Source: Metabacillus niabensis (GTDB taxonomy: Bacteria; Bacillota; Bacilli; Bacillales; Bacillaceae). Taken from it: 64,000 nucleotides of DNA. This document shows positions 31,751 to 43,887 of the stretch, piece after piece. The stretch lies in assembly GCF_020524345.1 (NCBI RefSeq), contig NZ_JAIVLH010000016.1:86252-150251 (forward strand), read 5' to 3'. How positions within the stretch are numbered: position 1 is the stretch's first letter; every line of letters starts with the position of its first letter. The translations under genes and the position numbers were made by a program. Below the pieces are notes generated by a model. It was given only the letters and a program-made list of their open reading frames with translations. It searched no databases and was not told the origin of the DNA.

Positions 31751-33208
31751 ATGGAAATGGGTAATACACAAGTGAAAACAGGGGATGTGGCAGCAAGCGA
31801 TTTGCGTGTTGTACCAATTATCATCTCATTTGTTGTTGCTGGATTTATCGGCTTGTTTAGTGAAACAGCTCTTAATATGGCATTAACAAACTTAATTGAA
31901 AATTTCGGAATTCATGAAACAACTGCACAGTGGTTAACGACTGGGTATTTACTTACACTTGGAATATTAGTTCCTGTATCAGGATTGATTATGCAGTGGT
32001 TTACCACTAGACAATTATTTATTACAGCTCTTGTAGCATCGATTATTGGGACATTTATTGCTGCAATTGCACCAAGCTTTAGTGTGTTAATGATCGCACG
32101 TGTGGTGCAGGCAATTGGAACAGCTTTGCTGCTTCCATTAATGTTTAACACGATTCTTATGATCGTACCACCACATAAACGTGGAAGAATTATGGGAATC
32201 ATTGGTCTTGTTATCATGTTTGCACCTGCGGTTGGACCGACAATTTCCGGTCTAATCCTTAAGAGCTTATCATGGCATTGGATTTTCTGGATTTCTTTAC
32301 CATTATTGATTGGTGCTCTAATATTTGGATGGATCTTTATGCAAAATGTAACGAATCCAACAAAACCAAAAATCGATATCCTGTCCATCGTGTTATCTAC
32401 GCTTGGATTTGGTGGGATTGTATTTGGATTTAGTAGTGCAGGAGAAGGGGGCGGTTGGGGAAATGCAACTGTGATTGTCTCCATGATTATTGGAGCAGTA
32501 TCCTTACTGTTTTTCACAATAAGACAATTAAAGATGGAGCAACCGGTTCTTAATTTAAGAGCTTTTAAGTATCCGATGTTTACCATTGGACTACTTTTGG
32601 TTGTTGTATGTATGATGGTTATTCTTTCTTCTATGATTTTACTGCCGCTTTACTTGCAAACATCTTTATCTTTAAGTACATTTGCTGCAGGTCTTCTCCT
32701 TTTACCCGGGGGAATTATCAATGGAATTCTTTCGCCGGTTATGGGAGGACTATTTGATAAATTTGGTCCAAAATGGCTGGTGACAATTGGAATAGTCGTT
32801 GTAATTGGAGCGATGTTTGGCTTCTCTACGATTACAATTGAAACAAGTTCGGCTTTCATTATCGCACTTCACATTATCACAATGGTTGGGGTTTCAATGG
32901 TCATGATGCCTGCGCAGACAAATGGTCTGAATCAATTACCACGTGAATTATACCCAGATGGAACAGCCATTATGAACACATTACAACAAGTGGCTGGTGC
33001 AATTGGAACAGCTGTTGCGATTTCTATTTTATCGTCAGGAGCAGAAGGATTTATGAGTACAGTGGAAGATAAAGCAAATCCGCTAAACCCGCTTCTTGCC
33101 TTCACAGCAGGTGTTCAGGATGCATTTGTATTTGCGATCATTATGGGGATTGTTGGCTTAGTGGTTGCATTATTTATTAAACGGGTCAAAGTAGAACACC
33201 CGATGTGA
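31751..33208 (+). CDS. lmrB: Multidrug efflux MFS transporter, LmrB (DHA2/EmrB type)
   Basis: 485 aa from ATG 31751 with AGGAGGAAAC upstream. Fourteen hydrophobic segments as in the DHA2 family. Motif A is weakly conserved; the start ETALNMALTNLIENFGIHETTAQWLTTGYLL, the FNTILMIVPPHKRGRIMGIIGLVIMFAPAVGPTISG segment (motif C-like) and LNQLPRELYPDGTAIMNTLQQVAGAIG are as I know them in B. subtilis LmrB. It exports lincomycin and other drugs in that organism. It forms an operon with the TetR gene and ends in a terminator. Confidence 0.9.
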   Translation: MEMGNTQVKTGDVAASDLRVVPIIISFVVAGFIGLFSETALNMALTNLIENFGIHETTAQWLTTGYLLTLGILVPVSGLIMQWFTTRQLFITALVASIIGTFIAAIAPSFSVLMIARVVQAIGTALLLPLMFNTILMIVPPHKRGRIMGIIGLVIMFAPAVGPTISGLILKSLSWHWIFWISLPLLIGALIFGWIFMQNVTNPTKPKIDILSIVLSTLGFGGIVFGFSSAGEGGGWGNATVIVSMIIGAVSLLFFTIRQLKMEQPVLNLRAFKYPMFTIGLLLVVVCMMVILSSMILLPLYLQTSLSLSTFAAGLLLLPGGIINGILSPVMGGLFDKFGPKWLVTIGIVVVIGAMFGFSTITIETSSAFIIALHIITMVGVSMVMMPAQTNGLNQLPRELYPDGTAIMNTLQQVAGAIGTAVAISILSSGAEGFMSTVEDKANPLNPLLAFTAGVQDAFVFAIIMGIVGLVVALFIKRVKVEHPM

Positions 33209-33217
33209 TGTCTTTAT

Positions 33218-33249
33218 GACAGCCTTGCTATGATAGAAGGCTGTTTTTT
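33218..33249 (+). terminator. Intrinsic terminator after lmrB
   Basis: ACAGCC pairs with GGCTGT around a 14-nt loop, followed by TTTTTT. Confidence 0.8.
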
Positions 33250-33348
33250 AGTACGATCAATTTTCTTTTAGTTGGAAAGCTTTAGTTAGAATATTTGTGA
33301 AGTTATGCTAAAATGCCAATTAGACATATAGAAAAGGACGTGTTCATT

Positions 33349-33984
33349 GTGACTAGAGAAAACAAAGTAACACTTTATTTTGTTCGCCATGGAGAAACTC
33401 AATATAATGTTGAAAGACGTATGCAGGGTTTCTGTGATTCACCACTAACTGAAAAAGGGATTTCACAGGCGAAATCTGTTGGTAAGGGGTTAGCAGATAT
33501 TCCGTTTATTGCCGCTTACTCAAGTGACAGCCAACGTGTTCAGGACACAGCAAAGTATGCGATTGGTGAAAGGAACATACCATTAATCATAGATAAGAGA
33601 CTCAAGGAAATGAATTTTGGTGTTTTGGAAGCATTGCTTGAGGATGAAATTCCTAGCTTATATGGAGATGCACTTGATAAATTATTTAGTCTTGATGTAA
33701 ATGCATGTGCCCCTGAAGGAGAAACTTATGCACAGCTTTTTACTAGAACGGAAGAAGCTGTAAAAGAAATCGTTGAGAAACATGCATCAGAGGGTGGGAA
33801 TATTCTAATTTTTTCACACGGAGTCACGATCGGGAATTATATCATCCAAGTAACAAAAAGCAAGGAATTCCAAGTACATGAAAACTGTAGTGTTTCAGTT
33901 GTAAGCTATGAAAATGGTCAATTACAGGTTGAGAAAATTGCAGATACTTCGTATAGAAATGAAGGTAGCAAGCAAGTAAATTAA
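33349..33984 (+). CDS. Histidine phosphatase (phosphoglycerate-mutase-like) family protein
   Basis: 211 aa from GTG 33349, which follows AAAGGACG; the upstream ATG (33313) lacks a site. The catalytic R-H-G-E-T is in LYFVRHGETQYN (about residues 9-20). Other family landmarks are SSDSQRVQDTAKYA (the conserved Arg), LKEMNFGVLEALLEDE and the second catalytic His in NILIFSHGVTIGN. It is a stand-alone gene, probably a small-molecule phosphatase; substrate unknown. Confidence 0.88.
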   Translation: MTRENKVTLYFVRHGETQYNVERRMQGFCDSPLTEKGISQAKSVGKGLADIPFIAAYSSDSQRVQDTAKYAIGERNIPLIIDKRLKEMNFGVLEALLEDEIPSLYGDALDKLFSLDVNACAPEGETYAQLFTRTEEAVKEIVEKHASEGGNILIFSHGVTIGNYIIQVTKSKEFQVHENCSVSVVSYENGQLQVEKIADTSYRNEGSKQVN

Positions 33985-33997
33985 ATATGATGGAATT

Positions 33998-34036
33998 GAA
34001 AAAGAGGGTAGAGACACATCTAGCCTCCTTTTTCTA
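33998..34036 (+). terminator. Terminator-like hairpin
   Basis: AAAAAGAGG-GTAGA ... TCTA-GCCTCCTTTTT, an imperfect stem with T run. Confidence 0.55.
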
Positions 34037-34100
34037 TCCTAAGAAAGCAGATAGATTAGTAATCTAGTACAAAAGTCTAGAAAAATGCAAAAAAATAAAT

Positions 34101-34137
34101 AGAAAGCGTTGACATTATTCTAGTGCCATGATAAATT
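34101..34137 (+). promoter_or_regulatory. Promoter of the beta-glucoside operon with overlapping cre site
   Basis: TTGACA (34109-34114), 17-nt spacer, TAAATT (34132-34137). AGAAAGCGTTGACA (34101-34114) matches the CcpA consensus TGWAARCGYTWNCW in 12 of 14 positions and covers the -35, which would give carbon catabolite repression. Confidence 0.75.
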
Positions 34138-34172
34138 ACATATAACAAATAAATAATAAATATTCCGTTAGA

Positions 34173-34273
34173 GGAATGTTACCTTAAGTGGGCATAACCT
34201 GGACTGAATAGATACACAATAATTGCGATATCGCGATAAGCAATACGTGTGGTCTATTTGGCTCAGGTTTTTT
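34173..34273 (+). promoter_or_regulatory. RAT antiterminator element and overlapping terminator
   Basis: GGAATGTTAC (34173-34182) and GGGCATAACCT (34190-34200) match the two arms of the LicT/SacY-type ribonucleic antiterminator. The AACCT end also belongs to the terminator: AACCTG...GAATAGA on the left and TCTATTTGG..CAGGTT on the right, then TTTTTTAT. An inner GCGATATCGC-type hairpin fills the loop. The LicT-type protein at 39356 is the expected binder. Confidence 0.82.
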
Positions 34274-34294
34274 ATTTGTTTAAAAACTTCGTGA

Positions 34295-37694
<3,400 letters not shown>

Positions 37695-37717
37695 TTTTTT
37701 GACTATAAAAGGATTGA

Positions 37718-39142
<1,425 letters not shown>

Positions 39143-39152
39143 AAGAATCACC

Positions 39153-39187
39153 AAGGAAAGCCCACTTATGGAGCTTTCCTTCTTCTC
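39153..39187 (+). terminator. Intrinsic terminator after the second GH1 gene
   Basis: AAGGAAAGC pairs with GCTTTCCTT around an 11-nt loop, followed by TTCT. Confidence 0.8.
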
Positions 39188-39355
39188 TTATTATAAAACA
39201 GCCTTTGTCCTATAAGCTTTTACCCAGAGTAACTAGTAGATGAAAATGAATGTGTTTTGCCGTATAATACACTGTAATATAAAGAGATTATAAGAGAAAT
39301 ACTGTTTTTTTAATGTCCTCAAATGAACGCCATAAAACATGATTTAGGTGATCGT

Positions 39356-40186
39356 ATGAAAATAGAAAAGGTTTATAACAATAATGTCGTAAGTGCTTAT
39401 AATGAAGAAAATACAGAACTTGTCATCATGGGTAAGGGTCTTGCTTTTCAAAAAAAGCCCGGTGATGAAATAGAGGAAGAAAAAATAGAAAAGGTATTTA
39501 CCTTGAAAAACAATGATATATCAGAACGATTTAAAAGTCTTCTCTATGAAGTGTCACTAGAATTAATGGAAGTAGCAGAAGAAATCATAAAACTAGCAAA
39601 AAGAAAGCTTGGAAGAGAACTAAATGATAGTATATACATTTCATTAACTGACCATATCAACTTTGCAATTGAAAGGAATAAAAAAGGTCTTGATATTAAA
39701 AATGCCTTATTGTGGGAGATCAAGAAATTATACAAAGATGAATTTTCTATCGGGTTAGAGGCATTATGCATGATTAAGGAAAAGCTCGAGGTCACTCTTC
39801 CAGACGATGAAGCAGGTTTTATTGCGATGCATATTGTAAATGCTGAGTTAAACGAAGAAATGCCGAATATCGTAAATATAACAAAAACAATGCAAGACAT
39901 CCTTAAAATCGTTAAATATCACTTTGGCCTTGAATTTAATGAAGAATCACTAAACTTTTTCCGTTTTGTTACTCATTTAAAATTTTTCGCACAAAGGCTT
40001 TACAGTCAAACATACATGGAAAGTGATGATGACTTCTTGTTTGAAGCTGTAAAAAACAAACATAAAGATGCTTTTGAATGTACGGAAAAAATAAATGACT
40101 ATGTAAAAAGACAGTTTGATTATGAATTAACGAATGATGAGAAATTATATTTAACGGTGCATATTGAACGAGTTGTTAATCGTTGA
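39356..40186 (+). CDS. licT: PRD-containing transcriptional antiterminator, LicT/BglG family
   Basis: 276 aa from ATG 39356 with TAGGTGAT upstream. Residues 1-56 are the CAT RNA-binding domain (MKIEKVYNNNVVSAYNEEN, GKGLAFQKKPGDEIEEEKIEKVF). Residues about 65-170 are PRD1 (phosphorylatable His in DHINFAIE and MHIVNAEL) and about 175-276 PRD2 (FRFVTHLKFFAQR, HIERVVNR). In this family EIIB phosphorylates PRD1 to inactivate the protein and HPr phosphorylates PRD2 to activate it. It probably binds the RAT at 34173. It has its own promoter region and no RAT of its own. Confidence 0.92.
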   Translation: MKIEKVYNNNVVSAYNEENTELVIMGKGLAFQKKPGDEIEEEKIEKVFTLKNNDISERFKSLLYEVSLELMEVAEEIIKLAKRKLGRELNDSIYISLTDHINFAIERNKKGLDIKNALLWEIKKLYKDEFSIGLEALCMIKEKLEVTLPDDEAGFIAMHIVNAELNEEMPNIVNITKTMQDILKIVKYHFGLEFNEESLNFFRFVTHLKFFAQRLYSQTYMESDDDFLFEAVKNKHKDAFECTEKINDYVKRQFDYELTNDEKLYLTVHIERVVNR

Positions 40187-40193
40187 TTGAAAA

Positions 40194-40231
40194 GGGAGCA
40201 TGAAATTTTTCCATGCTCCTATTTCATTTTT
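40194..40231. terminator. Hairpin between licT and the convergent TetR gene
   Basis: GGAGCATG pairs with CATGCTCC around a 9-nt loop; the following sequence is T-rich but broken. It overlaps the end of the TetR gene. Confidence 0.6.
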
Positions 40232-40814
40232 CCCGTTCTTTTCCCATGATTCCATAGAAAAATATGTTCGTTATATCCTCTGTAAGCGGCAGGATCTTCT
40301 GATAAACCTCTTCCCTCTGTATATAATCCTTAAGCATGTATATATATAATAACATGGCCTCTTCTGATAACTCCTTATTAATATATCCTTGCTCTTTTCC
40401 TTCTTTAAGTAAAAGTTGAAGATAAGGTACAGCCTTTTCTGCATATATTTTCTCTATATAATTTCCTTCAGTGGAGAATTCCTTCATTAAATACTGATAA
40501 AACTCCTCATTAATTGAACTAGCAACTTCTTTCTTGTTAAAAATAAGTGTTTTAATTTTTTCTGGGAATGGTATGTCACTATGAATAACCTGTTCAAATT
40601 GATTGGTTGCCTTATTGACATAGTAGAGAAAGACTTCTTTTACAAGATTGTGTTTGCTTTCAAAATAATTGTATATCGTTACTTGCGAAACATTTGCTTT
40701 TTTCGCAATATCTGAAATGGCTACTTTTTGAACCCCAAAATCCATAAATAATTGCAATGCTGCTTTTAAAATGTTTTGTTTCTTTTGTTCTTTTCGTCGT
40801 TGAAACCCGTCCAA
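40224..40814 (-). CDS. TetR/AcrR-family transcriptional regulator
   Basis: 196 aa starting at TTG, with GAGGTGAA 8 nt upstream on the minus strand. HTH at residues 10-55: QKKQNILKAALQLFMDFGVQKVAISDIAKKANVSQVTIYNYFESKHNLVKEVF. The C-terminal half is a helical ligand-binding domain without recognisable ligand class. It is divergent from an ABC exporter operon and the intervening region has a palindrome over the exporter's -35, so it is most likely the repressor of that exporter. Confidence 0.88.
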   Translation of the reverse strand: MDGFQRRKEQKKQNILKAALQLFMDFGVQKVAISDIAKKANVSQVTIYNYFESKHNLVKEVFLYYVNKATNQFEQVIHSDIPFPEKIKTLIFNKKEVASSINEEFYQYLMKEFSTEGNYIEKIYAEKAVPYLQLLLKEGKEQGYINKELSEEAMLLYIYMLKDYIQREEVYQKILPLTEDITNIFFYGIMGKEREK

Positions 40815-40871
40815 ATTACTTCACCTCATTCTTAGTTTAATCAAAAATATGAAATATCACAAATGAATGAG

Positions 40872-40911
40872 TTCAAAATATCTTGAAAACGATCAAATAT
40901 TTGTATATTAT
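40872..40911 (+). promoter_or_regulatory. Promoter of the ABC exporter with TetR operator candidate
   Basis: TTCAAAATATCTTGAA (40872-40887) is an inverted repeat broken only at two central positions. It overlaps the -35 TTGAAA (40883-40888); TATTAT (40906-40911) follows after 17 nt. A related half-site (TTAAAATATTTCAAAAC) lies at 40924. Confidence 0.5.
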
Positions 40912-40959
40912 GAAATATATAAGTTAAAATATTTCAAAACTTATAAAAGGGGGAGAATA

Positions 40960-41844
40960 ATGTCAATCCTTAAAGCAGTTAATGTATCAAAGAAATTTGG
41001 GAAATTTACAGCTTTGAATCATGTAAATCTTGAAGTAAACCAAGGGGAAGTGTATGGTTTTATTGGCCCAAATGGAGCTGGGAAATCTACTACAATACGG
41101 ATATTTTTAGGGATTTTAAAAGCATCTGGCGGAGAAGTGAAGATCTTTGGTAAGGACGCGTGGAAGGATGCGGTAGAAATCCATAAGCATTTATCTTATG
41201 TGCCTGGTGATGTGAATCTTTGGCCAAACTTAACGGGTGGTGAGGTGATTGATTTGTTCATGAGGCTACGAGGTACATCGGCGGATAAAAATCGCAGAGA
41301 TGAATTGATTCAGCGGTTTAATTTAGATCCTACGAAAAAGTGTCGTACCTATTCTAAGGGAAACCGTCAAAAAGTAGCGTTAATTGCAGCCTTTTCAACT
41401 GATGCTGATCTCTTTATATTAGATGAACCTACATCCGGTCTTGATCCTTTAATGGAAAAGGTGTTTCAAGAATGTGTATTAGAAGCAAAGAGGAATGGAA
41501 AAAGTGTGCTTCTTTCAAGTCATATATTATCAGAGGTTGAAAGACTTTGTGATCGAGTCGGGATCATTAGACGAGGTGAGATTATTGAAACTGGAACATT
41601 AGATGAGCTTCGTCACCTTACAAGAACAAATTTAGTTATTCAAACAAAGCAGCCTCTTTTAGGACTCGAAGCAATACAGGGTGTTCATGAAATAGTCGGC
41701 AATGATCGGGAATTTTCTTTTCAAGTAGATGGAAAGGATCTTGATGAGGTAATCCGTTATATTTCCGGATTTGGTCTCGATAAATTAGAAAGTACACCAC
41801 CAACATTAGAAGACTTGTTTATGCGTCATTATGATGAAACTTGA
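40960..41844 (+). CDS. ABC transporter ATP-binding protein (drug-export type)
   Basis: 294 aa from ATG 40960 behind AAAGGGGGAG. Walker A GPNGAGKST (residues about 37-45), signature given as YSKGNRQKVALIA (degenerate LSGGQ, as SKGNRQK in this subfamily), Walker B LFILDEPTSGLDP. The C-terminal extension from about residue 215 is typical of CcmA/DrrA-like exporters. The permease gene follows by 19 nt. Substrate probably a drug or peptide antibiotic; not determinable. Confidence 0.9.
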   Translation: MSILKAVNVSKKFGKFTALNHVNLEVNQGEVYGFIGPNGAGKSTTIRIFLGILKASGGEVKIFGKDAWKDAVEIHKHLSYVPGDVNLWPNLTGGEVIDLFMRLRGTSADKNRRDELIQRFNLDPTKKCRTYSKGNRQKVALIAAFSTDADLFILDEPTSGLDPLMEKVFQECVLEAKRNGKSVLLSSHILSEVERLCDRVGIIRRGEIIETGTLDELRHLTRTNLVIQTKQPLLGLEAIQGVHEIVGNDREFSFQVDGKDLDEVIRYISGFGLDKLESTPPTLEDLFMRHYDET

Positions 41845-41863
41845 GAGCGGGAGGTAGATCTTC

Positions 41864-43468
41864 ATGTGGAAACAGTTTTATAGTGAAACCGGAACAATGA
41901 CCCGCTTTCTAATAAGAAGGGACCGCATCCGTTTTCCAATCTGGATTATCGTACTTTCTTTCATCACAATTGTCACAGCAACAGCCTTCACAGGCCTTTA
42001 CAAATCAGAGGAAGAAAGACAGGCAATCGCAGAAACGATGAAAAACCCGGCAATGACCGCAATGGTAGGACCAGGGTATGGGCTGGATCATTATACAGAG
42101 GGACCTATGATGGCTCATCAAATGTTACTATTTACCGCAATTGTTGTCGCCATCATGAGCATTTTACTTGTGACAAGACATACACGGACAGATGAAGAAG
42201 AAGGGAGACTGGAATTAATCCGTTCCCTGCCTGTTGGACGCCTTTCATCTTTAAGTGCAACAATAATTGTGTTACTAACAATGAATAGTTTACTAGCAAT
42301 CATCATTGGATTTGGCTTGTATAGCTTGCATATCGGTAGTATGGATCTTGAAGGCTCGCTATTATATGGAGTCGTTCTCGGGACAACAGGTATTTTCTTT
42401 AGTGCTGTTACAGCGTTTTTTGCACAAGTATCATCAAATGCTAGAGGAACAATAGGTCTGTCCTTTACGGTATTAGGAATATCTTATTTAATTCGTGCAA
42501 TCGGTGATGTGAGCAATGAAACAATCTCTTGGTTTTCACCGTTAGGTTGGGGATTGAAAACCGAAGTATATGTAAACAATTATTGGTGGCCGATTGGATT
42601 AACGATCTTGTTTTCCATTATTCTTATTATCTTAGCATATTATTTAAATACGATTCGTGATGTGGGCGCAGGATTTATTTCAGCTAGACCAGGTCGAAAG
42701 CATGCATCACGATTATTGCAAAGTTCGCTTGGTTTGGCATTTAGAATTCAACGAACATCTATTATGACATGGGCGATTGGAATGTTTATCTTAGGTGTTT
42801 CCTACGGCTCAGTATTTGGAGATTTAGAATTATTTTTTTCAAGTAATGAGATGGTGAGTCAAATGTTAACACCGGTTGAAGGCTTAACCTTGACAGAACA
42901 ATTTGTTTCTATGCTAATGGCCGTTATTTCGATGATAAGCACAGTACCTGCTTTAATATTTCTCTTTAAACTAAAGGGGGAAGAAAAACAAAACCGGACT
43001 GAACATTTATTAACTCGCGCAGTATCCCGGTATAAACTGCTAGGGAGTTACTTATTTCTTTCCATATTAATGGGATTTGTCATGTTATGTTTAGCGACAA
43101 TTGGATTATGGGCTGCAGCGGCAAGTGTTATGCAAGAGCCTATTTCTTTTAGTTTATTATGTAAAGCGGCGATCGTTTATTTGCCAGCAATATGGTTGAT
43201 GACAGGTTTGGGTGTATTCGTAATTGGTGTTATTCCCCGATTCTCCGGATTTGCATGGTTGTATTTAGGCTATTCCTTCTTTGTTGTTTATTTAGGTGAA
43301 TTGCTTCAATTTCCAGAATGGATGGGAAATCTCTCACCATTCGGTCATGTTCCACAGCTTCCTGTGGAGGAAATAAACTATGTTTCCATTACTTTACTAA
43401 CTTGTATTTCAGTTGTTTTTATGATCATCGGATTTATCGGGTATCGAAAAAGGGACATAGAAGGATGA
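41864..43468 (+). CDS. ABC-2-like permease of an antibiotic exporter
   Basis: 534 aa, ATG behind GCGGGAGG. About twelve hydrophobic segments arranged as two six-helix halves (residues 25-260 and 300-530), resembling a fused ABC-2 permease of the type annotated as exporter of polyketide antibiotics or TetA/B-like. Motifs are loose: RHTRTDEEEGRLELIRSLPVGRLSS after the third helix and KGEEKQNRTEHLLTRAVSRYKLLGSYL in the second half repeat the same pattern, a visible internal duplication. It forms an exporter with the preceding ATPase. A strong terminator follows. Confidence 0.87.
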   Translation: MWKQFYSETGTMTRFLIRRDRIRFPIWIIVLSFITIVTATAFTGLYKSEEERQAIAETMKNPAMTAMVGPGYGLDHYTEGPMMAHQMLLFTAIVVAIMSILLVTRHTRTDEEEGRLELIRSLPVGRLSSLSATIIVLLTMNSLLAIIIGFGLYSLHIGSMDLEGSLLYGVVLGTTGIFFSAVTAFFAQVSSNARGTIGLSFTVLGISYLIRAIGDVSNETISWFSPLGWGLKTEVYVNNYWWPIGLTILFSIILIILAYYLNTIRDVGAGFISARPGRKHASRLLQSSLGLAFRIQRTSIMTWAIGMFILGVSYGSVFGDLELFFSSNEMVSQMLTPVEGLTLTEQFVSMLMAVISMISTVPALIFLFKLKGEEKQNRTEHLLTRAVSRYKLLGSYLFLSILMGFVMLCLATIGLWAAAASVMQEPISFSLLCKAAIVYLPAIWLMTGLGVFVIGVIPRFSGFAWLYLGYSFFVVYLGELLQFPEWMGNLSPFGHVPQLPVEEINYVSITLLTCISVVFMIIGFIGYRKRDIEG

Positions 43469-43474
43469 GTTGGA

Positions 43475-43512
43475 GTCCTCTAATAGCCAGATTGCTATTA
43501 GAGGGCTTTTTA
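43475..43512 (+). terminator. Intrinsic terminator of the ABC exporter operon
   Basis: CCTCTAATAGC pairs with GCTATTAGAGG, 11 bp, then GCTTTTTAA. Confidence 0.9.
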
Positions 43513-43603
43513 ATTGGCAGTGGTTGTTTGCCCGCTGATAGACTCGGCTATTCGCCGATATATCTCTGAAATTGCTGATTGAGATGTATTTAGATGTATT
43601 TAA

Positions 43604-43714
43604 ATGAAATTCGAACCAGAGAAAGCAAAACGATTACTAAAATCAACGAATTTACCTCATGTAGGAGAGAATAAAGGACGAAAATATGACCTTACCAAGA
43701 TAAGAGAATGTTAA
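43604..43714 (+). CDS. Doubtful short ORF (36 aa)
   Basis: ATG start, product MKFEPEKAKRLLKSTNLPHV followed by GENKGRKYDLTKIREC. The composition is protein-like and basic, but no ribosome binding site is visible upstream. It could be the N-terminal remnant of a larger gene. I do not recognise a family. Confidence 0.25.
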   Translation: MKFEPEKAKRLLKSTNLPHVGENKGRKYDLTKIREC

Positions 43715-43761
43715 ATTTGACAAAAACTTTTTAATTCTTTACACAATTAATTCCAACTTTA

Positions 43762-43790
43762 TTGATAGGAATAATGAGTTGTGTTAAAAT
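43762..43790 (+). promoter_or_regulatory. Promoter of cysJI with CymR-like sequence
   Basis: TTGATA (43762-43767), 17-nt spacer, TAAAAT (43785-43790). The spacer begins with GGAATAA, and TAATTCC lies 13 nt upstream of the GATAGGAAT. From memory, the CymR consensus joins TAA-WW-N-C to AT-N-GGAATT; the spacing here differs by one base. Confidence 0.5.
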
Positions 43791-43887
43791 GAATTATATT
43801 TTTTACTTGTATGTGAGCAAAAAATGATGGAAACTAGGAATTATGTAATAATTTGTATAAGTATATTTCTTTGTGAGGTGGATTTTG

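Larger units (their letters stand above)
43513..43887. other. 375-nt intergenic stretch upstream of cysJ
   Basis: After the terminator there is no convincing gene except the doubtful short frame at 43604-43714. The right part holds the cysJ promoter (43762-43790) and an AT-rich leader of about 90 nt without a clear terminator hairpin. The left part contains a CGGCTATTCGCCGATA near-palindrome and the direct repeat GATGTATTTA (43583-43592 and 43593-43602), which may be leftovers of lost sequence. Confidence 0.5.

Noticed and set aside
31912..32586. Long minus-strand frame inside lmrB
   Set aside because: Shadow of a strongly supported transporter gene; no start signal.
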